Source: Nymphaea colorata (lineage: Eukaryota; Streptophyta; Magnoliopsida; Nymphaeales; Nymphaeaceae). Taken from it: a stretch of DNA of 64,000 bases. The stretch covers positions 7,579,682-7,643,681 of the forward strand of contig NC_045151.1 of NCBI RefSeq assembly GCF_008831285.2, read 5' to 3'. Each line of letters opens with the position of its first letter. The stretch's first letter is position 1. The translations under genes and the position numbers were made by a program. The notes beneath the pieces were generated by a model. The model was given only the letters and a program-made list of their open reading frames with translations, ran no database searches and was not told the DNA's origin. Positions 46,813 to 56,820 of this stretch are shown piece after piece.

Positions 46813-48017
46813 ATGTATTCTTTCCAACATGGCGTCACATTCCCTTATGATCATATCCTCTTTGGGGAAAGTCCCGAACAGTCTACTTACATCTCTCTTG
46901 AGTCTAAACCTTTGGCTCCTGAATGGTATCGGTCTTGGCATCCCACCTTCTCTCGGATGTTTCCTTCTTACTTTGAAGAATGTGGGCTAGAGAAATGTAG
47001 TCAATTGATGGAAATTTGGTACATGCAATCACCGAGCGTTGGAACCTAATGACCTCCTCTTTTTGGTTTCTATGGGGAGAAATGACAATATTACTAGATG
47101 AATTTGCCGAAATACTAGACCTCCCTACCCCAACTTGTGACCCAAATGATCTATTGAAAAAACAATTCCTTATGAACCCAACCAAGGTCAATGCAAATGA
47201 CCTCATTACTCACTTTACTGGACGAAAAACTTGGCCTTTAGTAGAAAACCACAAAAATCAAAGCATTAACATGAAAAATTTGTATGAATAATTTGGTGCC
47301 TATGTTGAACCTTCCACTTTACCTCGAAAAGCCATAAGAAGAATTAAACATTGCATGATGTTTTGCACAGTAGGAGTGACCATTTTCACCAATGGAAGTG
47401 ACCTCCTAGATGTTCGTATTGCCCAACTTTTTCATGTTTGGGGGCATAGTGGGACCCGACACTTGTCAGTAGCAATGACAACCTTAGCCTTTCTTTACTG
47501 AGGACTCACCCATTTCACCATTGGAGATATTGACTTCATAGAAGGATGCACATATGCTTTGCAATGGTGGTTTCTCAAGCATGTGGGACCCCAAGCCAGT
47601 CTATTCAGAAACACTGATAGAGCATTGACAATTTTAGAGCAACACCGCCGTTTGATTGAGCAGTTAGATGGAAATGAGATCATTTGGGACTATTGTGATC
47701 GTCATCAGGGCCCGCCTCGTTACACTCACCATCCTCATGGGCGTACTACACTCTTGGGCCCTTATTTCATAACTGCTTATTGTGCTGATAGATGTATGAG
47801 GCAATTCTCTCAAAGGCAGAAGATGGTCTCTGTGCATGCACCAATTAGAGCTATTCCCAAATTCGGCTTTAGTTCTCCTCAATGGACGACATTGTTTGTA
47901 GTAGCTCGACAAGAATGGAAGGCACAGATATCATACACTTGGTTCACGGGCCCAGTGGTGAAAAAGGAATATGCTGAGTGGTGGGATGCCAACCGACCAC
48001 CATCCATCATTTCCTAA
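46813..48017 (+). pseudogene. Plant mobile domain (aminotransferase-like) ORF of element A
   Basis: Upstream of gag. The first part (46813-47049) gives VTFPYDHILFGES and a SLESKPLAPEWYRSWHP segment. The second, in one frame from 47016 to 48017 with stops at 47289 and about 47500, holds ERWNLMTSSFWFLWGEMTILLDEFAEILDLPT, typical of the plant mobile domain (family: ER..TxTFHLPxGEMTxTLxDV..LxGLP), then DFIEGCTYALQWWFLKHV and WDANRPPSIIS. The domain is known both in host genes and in gypsy elements; here it lies inside the element between leader and gag. One frameshift and two stops disable it. Confidence 0.78.
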
Positions 48018-48173
48018 GAGTTTTATGTTGTCAACTTTGTATTCCTTCTGTCGTTGTCTTCTTTATTAGTATCTTTGGATGTAACTTTTAAAACTTTTAT
48101 TGTAATATGAACTTTCATTTTGTCATCATTTCCCTTCAATAACTCTCATTTTCTTGTGTCATAAGGTGAATAC

Positions 48174-48728
48174 TTGAAAGCCAACAAGATGGTTGAAACT
48201 AAATTACAAGCTAAACAGGCACCTCAGAACGAGGCTTCATCTTCCGAGCTTAGGCCAGAAACACTTGGTCTCCCAGCAATAGAGCCAGAAGGCTACCATA
48301 TGTTCCGGTTATTCATGGAGCGATTCATGAGAGAGCAAGAAGAACAAAAGACCTTGATGATTGCTTCAAAGCCAAAAAATGAAAAGGCTACCAAGCAAAA
48401 GAGAAAGATGAAAAACTTCTCCTACAGACCAAGATGAAGACCATTTGAGTTAGATTCAACAACTAGCAAGGAGGAAAAACCTGTGTTGCTTCCTCTCAAT
48501 AAGAAAAAGACAATAAAGAAAGGCAAGAAGGGAGAAAAAATTATGACAGAAAGCAGCTCACCTAGCCCTATCACCACTGGAAGTTCAGAAGAGAAACCTA
48601 AGAGAAAGAGAAAGCCAACTAAAAGGGGAAAAAAGACAAGGAAGTATGTCCTCAGCAGTAGCTCGGACAATGAAAGTTCGGCGGAGAAAGTAAAGGAGAT
48701 CAAAGGCAAAAAGAAAAAGACAAAGTGA
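48174..48728 (+). pseudogene. Lys/Glu/Ser-rich linker ORF of element A (N-terminal gag region)
   Basis: Two pieces in one frame (48174-48437 and 48483-48728), separated by a stop. The first contains GYHMFRLFMERFMREQEEQK. The second is a very basic, Ser-rich stretch with many Lys runs. Probably the variable start of the gag polyprotein; no enzyme motif is seen. Confidence 0.55.
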
Positions 48729-48762
48729 TGATGAAAGTCTAACTAAGCGTAGGTTCTATGAA

Positions 48763-49865
48763 ATGGAGAAAAGGATGAACAATCTTGAATTTAGGGGGAA
48801 AGGAAAACGTTCATACTCATGTGAGGATTATTACCCAAGGAGTTCGTCAGATATGATGGAACCACCTGCCCGCATGTTCATCTTTCAACCTTCTTCAACG
48901 ATTGCTACAAAATTCGGGCAAATAACAGAGCTTTGTTTCGCTATTTTTTAAGAAGTCTTGAAGGCATCACCGCACAGTGGTACAAAGAAAATGTCAACCC
49001 AGTCGAACTCAAGGAGTTTGACAAGTTAATTAATATGGTTGTCAAAAGATTTGAGCAAAATGCTCCTATGGCTCCAACTCTCAGTACCATTTGCAATCTC
49101 TGCCAGAAACAAGGAAAAAAGGCTCGAGAATTCATCCAAAAATGGATAATTCAATGCAATAAAATGAAAGAGCCTATTTCTGAAACCCAAGCTCTGTCGC
49201 TCATAAGGAAGAATCTTGCCCAGCCCTTGAAAAGTCTTATCTGCAACGCCCCGATCAAGACCTTTGCTGAGTTGATTGAACAAGCAAATTCAATAGACGA
49301 AGAAATTGAGGAAGGTGATTTCGATGGAATCATTGCTCCTAAGTACAAGGAAGAGGGTAAAAAAGGAGGCAGAACACAATTGCCGGCACACTTCATAGCT
49401 AACACATGCATTCGAAAGGACAACAACAACAGCCACAAGCATGACAAGGAAGTCAATCTCAAGAAGAATATACAGTTTTCAAAAGGCAATGACGAAAATA
49501 AAAACAAACACCCAGGCTGGAGTTATGACCGAAAATTCACTCCTCTTAGTCAGTCTGGCGAGAAGATTCTGCAATACCACCTTGCCAAAGAAACTATCGT
49601 CTTACCAAAAATATCAGAGCCTCCGAAAATGATGGGAGGAAATAAAGAAAAACTGTGTAAATTCCATCGTGCACCTGGTCATGACACTGAGGATTGTTTT
49701 GTCCTCAAAAATATTATCCATGACTTCATCAACAAGGATCTTCAGGTTGGTGATGATAGCATCCCTGAGGTGCTGAGGAATCCATTTCCTGATCATGGGA
49801 AGGTGGCAGTAGCCATGATCACCACAGGCATTCCACTCTCATATCATCCACAAGAACACATCTGA
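48763..49865 (+). pseudogene. gag of element A
   Basis: 48763-48951 and, after a +2 shift, 48933-49865. The core matches the retrotransposon gag family: FRYFLRSLEGITAQWYKE, VNPVELKEFDKLINMVVKRF, LCQKQGKKAREFIQKW. The end CKFHRAPGHDTEDCFVLKNIIHDFI is the Tat-type zinc-binding motif (C..H..GH.T..C). The frame closes at TGA 49863 and resumes beyond it with protease. Confidence 0.88.
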
Positions 49866-49895
49866 CCTTGTGATGGAAGCAGTTCACACGAGGTC

Positions 49896-50492
49896 ATGAT
49901 AACAAATCATGGAAAGAAACCTCTGGATTTTATTGCTATAATGAATAGCAAGACAGAAAGTTCACCTAAAAAACTTCCAATAATCCCAAAGACTTTTATC
50001 CTACAAAGCGGTGATGATGAATCATCAGATGACTCTCCCGATGAAGATTCGTGCCATTGGGGTGAAGTCCTCCCCTTAGAAGAGTGTATGGCTGAGGAAG
50101 ATTGGATTCGGCCCTCTAAGAACAAGTCAATTACCTTTTCAGAGAAGGGCCTCTCAAAATGGGGATATTTTCATGAAGAAACTCTTTACATCGTCATCCA
50201 AGTCAACAAGATGACTGTGCCACATGTATTGATCGATGGAGGAAGTGGTTTAAATATTTATCCTGATCTTACGGCCAAAGCATTGGGGTTTCGTGAAGAG
50301 AAATATCACCCTGATGATATCAAGATCTACGGGTACGATGGCCGAGGCATGAACAGCAAAGATATCAATTTTCCCTTTATCCTCCTCTTTACAGGATGTC
50401 GGAATTCAACATGTCTCAATTTCTTCTTTTTCCTTGGAAGTCTCCCCAGAAAGCATTTGTCAAACAAGCAGTCGGTGAAATGGAACCTATGA
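49896..50492 (+). pseudogene. Aspartic protease of element A
   Basis: Same frame as gag. VPHVLIDGGSGLNIYPDLTAKALGF near residues 105-130 holds the Tat protease motif DGGS, as in family members. The frame then passes into a different frame at about 50.39 kb, where the RT part opens, so a frameshift separates protease and RT. Confidence 0.85.
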
Positions 50493-51541
50493 CAATACTT
50501 GAGTCAGAGTTACCGGAATTTACTCAGATTCAGAAACAAGAACATCCTTCATCCATGGTGAATGATCCAATTAAAGAGATTAATATTGGAACCAGCGATG
50601 ACCCTAAAATTCTTCAAATTGGTACTAGTCTGTCAGTAAACGAGGGGAAAAGATTGGTGGACTTTCTTGTAAGTAACCAAGAAGCTTTTGCTTGGACTTA
50701 TGAAGATATGCCGGGCTTAGACCCCCAGTTGGTTGAACACCGTTTGCCTTTAAATCCTAGTTGCAAGCCAATTAAGCAAAAGTTGCACAAGCTTCATCCT
50801 CGACTAGAAGGGCCTGTAAAAGAAGGATTAGAAGACCTACTAAGGGCAAAATTCATTCGTGTCATCGACTACCCCGAGTGGTTGGCTAATATTGTGGTTG
50901 TCCCCAAGAAAAATGGCAAAGTCAGATTATGCATCGACTTTCGAGACCTGAACAAAGCTACACCAAAAGATGATTATCCACTTCCAAACATTGATTTGTT
51001 GGTAGACAGTACAGCAGTACATGCAATGTTCTCTTTTATGGATGGATATTCGGGATATAATCAAATCAAATTAGCAGTCAAAGATCAACCTAAGACTGCT
51101 TTTACTACACCCTGGAGCACTTTCTGTTATACGATAATGCCATTTGGGTTGAAAAATGCTGGAGCAACTTATAAAAGAGCCATTGCCGCTATCTTTCATG
51201 ATCAGATGCAGAAAATCATGGATGCATATATTGATGACATATTGATTAAATCTAAAGCGAGAGAAGACAACATTGAAACTCTCGCCCAAGTATTTGAGAG
51301 ACTCTTACAGTACAAGCTTTGTTTGAATCCTCAAAAATGTGTGTTTGGGGTTGAATCGGGCAAACTTTTGGGTTTCATGGTCAGTAAAAGGGGGATCGAG
51401 ATGGATCTTACCAAAGCTAAAACCATCATCGATATGCCTCCACCTACCAATATCAAGGAGTTTCGAAGCTTGCAAAGCCAAATCCAATCCATCAGACGAT
51501 TCATTTCTAATCTGGCCATGAAATGCGAACCATTCAACTAG
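50396..51541 (+). pseudogene. Reverse transcriptase of element A (381-codon open frame)
   Basis: The longest intact frame in the repeat region. RT core: IVVVPKKNGKVRLCIDFRDLNKATPKDDYPLPNID, FMDGYSGYNQI (first catalytic Asp), PFGLKNAGATYKR and AYIDDILIKS (YIDD active site), then CLNPQKCVFGVESGKLLGFMVSKRGIE. Upstream, EDMPGLDPQLVEHRL matches the Tat/gypsy linker. The active-site residues are intact, but the frame stops at 51539 before RNase H. Confidence 0.92.
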
Positions 51542-51579
51542 CTGCTAAGGAAAGACATCAAGTTTGAATGGAGTCTTAA

Positions 51580-52440
51580 ATGCCAACAGTCATTCGAAAG
51601 GATAAGAAATACCTTCTAAATCCGTCAATTCTAAAACCACCAGTGTTGGGTAGACCATTGTTGCTTTACATCACAGTGAATGAGTCAGCATGTGGCGGTT
51701 TTTTGGCAGAATATGAGGAAGGAAGTCGCATCGAGCATGCAATCTATTACATTAGTAAGACTTTTGTCCAGTACGAAAAGAAGTACTCTCCAATAGAAAA
51801 AACTTGTCTGACATTGGTTTGGATGTGTCAGAAGTTGAGACATTATTTATTAGCTTGTGAGGTCAAGATATTCCCCAAGCTAAATCCTCTCAAGTACATT
51901 TTGGAACAACCATTCCTTAATGGGCGTATCGCCAAATGGCAAGTTCTATTGATACAATATGATCTTGAATATGTGTCTCAAAAGTCAATCAAAGCACAAG
52001 CAATTGCGGATCAGTTAGCAGACTTCCTTCAGTACAAAGAAATCAGAACAAATGACGAGTTTCCAGATGAACATGTACTAAGATTAGAAACAGTTCCGAT
52101 AAGAAAAATGTACTTTGATGGGTCCAGAAATGTGATGGGAGCAGGCATAAGCATCTTACTCATCACTCCGGAAAACAAAATGATCCCGTACTCTTTGAAA
52201 CTTGATTTTCCATGTACCCATAACAATGCTGAATATGAAGCCCTCATACAATGACTTCATTCTTTATTGAGTTTTCAAGTGAAAAGAGTGCATGCATTCG
52301 GCGACTCTCAGCTTATTATAAACCAAGTGAATGGAGAATGGCAAGTCAAAGACAAAAAGTTGGTATCATATCAAGAAATCACTACCTCCTTAATCCGTCA
52401 ATTTGATAAAGTACAACTGGCTCACATAAAGAGAAGGTAA
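51580..52440 (+). pseudogene. RNase H and second (archaeal-type) RNase H of element A
   Basis: First domain: PLLLYITVNESACGGFLAE..RIEHAIYYISKTF..EKKYSPIEK (family has LYLxVSxxAVSAVL..PVYYVSKxLxxAExRYxxxEK). After the DQLADFL linker (51.99-52.03 kb) a second domain starts: KMYFDGSRNVMGAGISILLITPEN..HNNAEYEALIQ, then past a TGA (52252), VHAFGDSQLIINQVNGEW. The triplet DGS, AEYEAL, GDSQL is the dual RNase H mark of the Tat lineage. Confidence 0.88.
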
Positions 52441-52639
52441 CCCAATTGCAGAGGGCCTCGCGAGCCTAGGGTCCACTATCACCTTTCGAACCAATGTAGC
52501 AATCCGTTCTTTTGAGATTGGAAGATTGGAACGCCCTGCTTTTGAAACAACGACGCATGTCTATCATATTCAAGAGGGGAATACGCCTTGGTACCATGAC
52601 ATCAAAAAATACATTGAAAGTGGGGAATTCCCGATCGAA

Positions 52640-53840
52640 ATGTCCAAAAATGAATAGAAAGCAATTCAGCGTATGTCAGCAAAGTACTTTATTCTTGCAG
52701 GAGTGCTATACAGACGTAGATTTGGTACCAAATACTCTTGGTGTCTTGATGAAAATGAAGCAAGGGAAGCCATCAAAGAATCACATCGAGGAGATTGTGG
52801 AGGCCATGTTGGTTACCAAACCCTCACCAAACAAATAATTCGAACAAGATATTATTGGCATACTATGCAAAAAGATTGTCACCAATTCGTTAAAAGATGC
52901 AAAGAGTGTCAACTACATGCTCCAGTGATCCATGCCCCAGCCTCTCACCTGCATTATGTGGCATCTCCTTGGTCATTTTCAATGTGGACATTTGACGTAG
53001 TTGGACCGATATCCCTCGCAGCTTCTAATGGCCATAAGTATTTTCTTGCTGCAACAGACTATTTTACCAAATGGGTAGAAGTCGTCACACTCAGAAATGT
53101 GGAAGGACGTCATGTAGCATCTTTCATTCATAAAAATCTTCTTTGTAGATTTGGAATCCCTCATGATATAGTATCTGATAACGGGACTCATTTCAAAAAT
53201 AAAAAGATAAGACAACTATGCAGCAAATACCGCATCATGCATCATTTTTCAGCTCCCTACTACCCCCATGGTAATGGACAAGCGGAGGCCACCAATAAGA
53301 TCTTGATCCGCATCCTGGAACGGACAGTAGAAACTGAAAGTGACTGGTATGAAAAGATGCGTAACGCTCTATGGGTATATCGCACCACTATGAGAACTCT
53401 AACAAATGCTACTCCAATAGAGTTAGTTTATGGAATGGAAGTAGTCCTACCATTACATGTGTTCAAACCCGCTTTGAAATTCGCTTATGTTATAGAGCTT
53501 CCTCTAAATCAATATTAGCAGAAAAGACTAATGCAGCTCGATTTGCTAGATGAAAAGAGGCTAAAAGCGGCTGAGCATGCTGAAGCTTATCGTCAAAGGG
53601 TCGCTAGACAATTTGCAAAGTCAGTTATTGAGAGACAATTCAAAGTGAACGACTTGGTCCTACGATCGGTTGTATACTTCAGAGAACGACTGCATGGTAA
53701 ATGGGCACCAAACTGGGAAGACCCATATGTTGTTAAAGAAGCCTTGCCCTGAAATTCCTACCGACTGATCGATGTTGATGGGGTGGAACTTGTCGATCCT
53801 GTTAATGCCCTTCACCTCAAGAAATTTTATGCCTAGTTCT
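52640..53840 (+). pseudogene. Integrase of element A
   Basis: 52673-53518 with an in-frame stop, then 53531-53752 in the same frame. HHCC zinc finger: ESHRGDCGGHVG and CKECQLHA. Core: WTFDVVGPI (Asp), VSDNGTHFKNKK (Asp), YYPHGNGQAEATNK (Glu), all three acidic residues present. C-terminal: VLRSVVYFRERLHGKWAPNWEDPYVVKE, then, after another stop, YRLIDVDGVELVDPVNALHLKKFYA. No chromodomain, as expected for Tat. Confidence 0.9.
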
Positions 53841-53969
53841 TTTGTATTCACCTTTCAATCAATGATGAATATTTATGCATTTCACATCTGATCCACCATT
53901 CTATCATTCAATCTATATTATTTCCAATTGTGAAACATGACGATTACACTGGGGCATTTTTTTTATTAT

Positions 53970-54180
53970 TCAAGGGGGACCCATGCAGGTAAAGGGATAA
54001 ACCTGCCACGTGGGAGCAACCCACGCAGGTAAGGGGTCAAACCTGCAATGCAAGCCAAGGCAAATCATTTCAGGGGGGTTAAACCTGAATTCAATATTGG
54101 CAAACTCATGCAGACAAGAGGTTAAACATGCAATATAAGCTGAAACATCCCATTCAGGTAAAGGGTTAAACATGAAACAT
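53970..54180 (+). repeat. Tandem hairpin array in the 3' UTR of element A
   Basis: Five imperfect repeats spaced about 40-45 bases, each built round GGTAAAGGGTTAAACC with short arms able to pair: 53985-54006 (GCAGGT/ACCTGC), 54025-54046 (same arms), 54070-54088 (TCAGG/CCTGA), 54110-54131 (weak), 54154-54175 (TCAGGT/ACATGA). Element C has the equivalent array at 61495-61745. It sits between integrase and the polypurine tract. Confidence 0.7.
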
Positions 54181-54255
54181 CTCTCCAAAAATGTTTTGTT
54201 TGAAAAATTTGTGGTGCTTATCTTTGTCACTAAGCACGGTTAGCACCAGCTCAGT

Positions 54256-54271
54256 AACAAAGAGGGGCATC
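54256..54271 (+). other. Polypurine tract of element A
   Basis: AACAAAGAGGGGCATC directly precedes the 3' LTR. The same sequence precedes the 3' LTR of element C on the minus strand. Confidence 0.85.
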
Positions 54272-55903
54272 TGTAATCACCCCAATTTTTTCTAAAAATA
54301 ATGTCCTCTTCTATTAAAAACACAAAACCCAATTTTTGGATCTAAATTGGTCCAAAGCCACAGTCCAAATCCAAATTAGATCCAAAAAGCCAAGTTCAAA
54401 TCCAAATCAAGCATTTGAGACCAATTTGCCCTTTCTTTTAATAAAAAGGCCTCCTTTCAGAGGGTGATTTTGGTCTTTTTAGTGGACAACACCCATTTGC
54501 CATTCCTTTGAACAAAAAAGTTTCATTTTAGAGGGTGATTTTGGTCTTTTTGGTAGACAAGACCCATTTGCCCCTCCTTTTTGACAAAGAACCTCCTTTT
54601 AAAGGGTAAATTTGGTCTTTTTGGTAAACAAGACCTATTTGCTTCTCCTTTTTGACAAAGAACCTCCTCTTAGAGGGCGATTTTGGCTTTTTTGGTAAAC
54701 AAGACCCATTTGCCCCTCTTTTTTTTTTTACAAAGAACCTACTTTTAGAGGGCAATTTTGGTCTTTTTTTTTGTAAACAAAACTCATTTGCCCTTCCTTT
54801 TGACAAAGAAAACTTCTTTTAGAGGGCGATTTTAGTCTTTTACAAAAAAAATTTAAATTTTGGGTTTTGGCTTCAAAATCCTTTATAAATACCCCCCACT
54901 TCTCCCTCTTGGACAATATTGGCCCTTGAGAGAAACTCTAGTGTATTCTCACTTGAAGAGTTAGAGTTTCTCTTGAGCTCTCTCTCTCTCCCTCTTCTTC
55001 TTTCCATTTCTCTCCAACTAGGAGCAAGCCACAACCCTCTTGGAGGCATCATCTTGCCGTTTGGGTTGAAAAATGCTGGAGCTTCACTCTTTCTTTCTTC
55101 ATTTTCCTCCCTTCTTCCTCTCTCCTTGGCCAAAGGACATAGCTCTCACTCTCTATTTTCGATTTAAGAGGCTATGCTCGAGTGCACCGGGAATATAAGA
55201 AGATGAGATGATCTTCCATTTCATGATTAAATCATGTTCTTTCTTTTCTTGACTATAGTGTTGTTGTTATTGTTCTTTCTCTTCATTAATATGTTCTTGT
55301 TATTATTGCCATTTCTTTTTCTTGAATACAGTTTGGTTGTTGTTCTCTTTATTTTCTTCTCATCTTCATCTCCCCATGGCCAAAAGAGATGGCACTCAAT
55401 ATCTATTTTAGAGACAAGAGGCTATGCTCAAGTGCACCGGGAGTATGGAAAGATGATATGATCTTTCATTTCAAGCTTAAATAATGATTTCTATTTTATT
55501 AAATATGACATTGTCTTTCATTTTTCATGTTCTTTTCATCTTCATCTCCTCATGGCCAAAGGAGATAACACTCAATCTCTATTTTAGAGACAAGAGGCTA
55601 TGCTCAAGTGCACCGGGAGCATGGAAAGATGAGATGATCTTTCATTTCAAGCTTAAATCATGTTTTCTATTTCATTAAATGTGACATTGTCTTTATTTTC
55701 TTCTCATCTTCATCTCTCCATGTTCAAAGAAGATGGCACTCAATCTCTATTTTAGAGATAAGAGGCTATGCTTGAGTGCACCGGGAGCATAAAAAGATGA
55801 AATGGTATATCATTTCATAGTTACCTCATGTTCTATCTCAATTTACATCATGCTTTTTCTTTCCCTCACTCCATCATGTTCTCTCTCTTTCTCCCCCCAT
55901 CAT

Positions 55904-55939
<36 letters not shown>

Positions 55940-56820
55940 TCCTTGAATATTGTCTATATGCTATCAATGCATGCTTACTTAATTTTCCATTTATATGTGA
56001 ATGCACAGTGAGAATGAGAGTGTGGTTTGGAATTCTCTCTCTATTATTTTGTTGATTAATTTTTGAGGTTGGGGCTTGTCCAACCCGGAAAGAACATTCA
56101 CGAATTTGTACATGTAAAAGTGCATTTTCTTATCATTTGATGTTAGTTTCCTTTTAATCCACCGATTAGGAACCTTAGTGAGCACCTTATCGTGTGGTTT
56201 GAGTTTCTTTCATACTCAACGGTGGAAGAAACATATTCCCTTGCAACTAATGAGTCATTTTTCTTAGATGAATGTTGTGGTAGGAATGAGTCATTTTTCT
56301 TCCATTCACCTTAGGATTGATGCATCCATGCATTCATTTCCACTGAATATCACAAATGAGCACAAACACATCTTTAAAAGAATTTAAGCAAGATGAGAAT
56401 GAATTCTAACTAGGTGGTAACCGAATTACAGCAAAATCCTAAGCCTACTTAAAGTCTTAAGAGAACACTAAAATGACTTCAAAGTGATTCATCAAGCTTT
56501 TCAAATGATATTTAAAAGATTTATCAACTCTAGTTTTCATCAAAATGTTTCACATTCTCAAGCAATTGTTCAAAAACCTTTTCAGAAGTTTGAAACATCA
56601 AACTTCCAATATTCTTCTACACCGCATATAGAAAAGATGTTTAAGCCAAAATGAAATGCATCAATAATAAACATCGCCCTTGGATTGATTACCCCCGGTA
56701 AAGGCACCGAGAACGGTTGATCTTCGTACCGACGGGCGAGCTCATTTCTCTTGTATTTTCAAATAAAAATCTCATTTTTCTGGAGCACTTTAAATACCAA
56801 AAATTTTGGGGATGCAAACA
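54272..56820 (+). repeat. 3' LTR of element A (2549 bp, internally deleted)
   Basis: Begins TGTAATCACCCC and ends GGATGCAAACA. A TATA box (TTTATAAATACCCC) lies near 54882. Compared with the 5' LTR it lacks about 1.04 kb after CTAATGA at about 56250, and at 55055-55082 it has a 28-base segment matching the RT gene in place of about 90 bases of normal LTR. Confidence 0.88.

Larger units (their letters stand above)
42391..56820 (+). mobile_element. Ty3/gypsy element A, Tat/Ogre-like, 14.4 kb, nested in element B
   Basis: Long LTRs (42391-46022 and 54272-56820), a primer site beginning TGGCGACC, a plant-mobile-domain ORF, gag, protease, RT, RNase H, a second (archaeal-type) RNase H, integrase, a hairpin-repeat 3' UTR and a polypurine tract. 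Dual RNase H, multi-kilobase LTRs, an extra ORF ahead of gag and the primer type are marks of the Tat lineage, Ogre group. Flanks ATGAC (42386-42390) and TTGAC (56821-56825) are a five-base target duplication with one change. Stops and frameshifts break nearly every frame, so it is not autonomous now. Confidence 0.9.

Noticed and set aside
54528-54916. Minus-strand frames with repeated PSKRRFFVKKE-like units
   Set aside because: Antisense translations of the 71-bp LTR array, which is non-coding.
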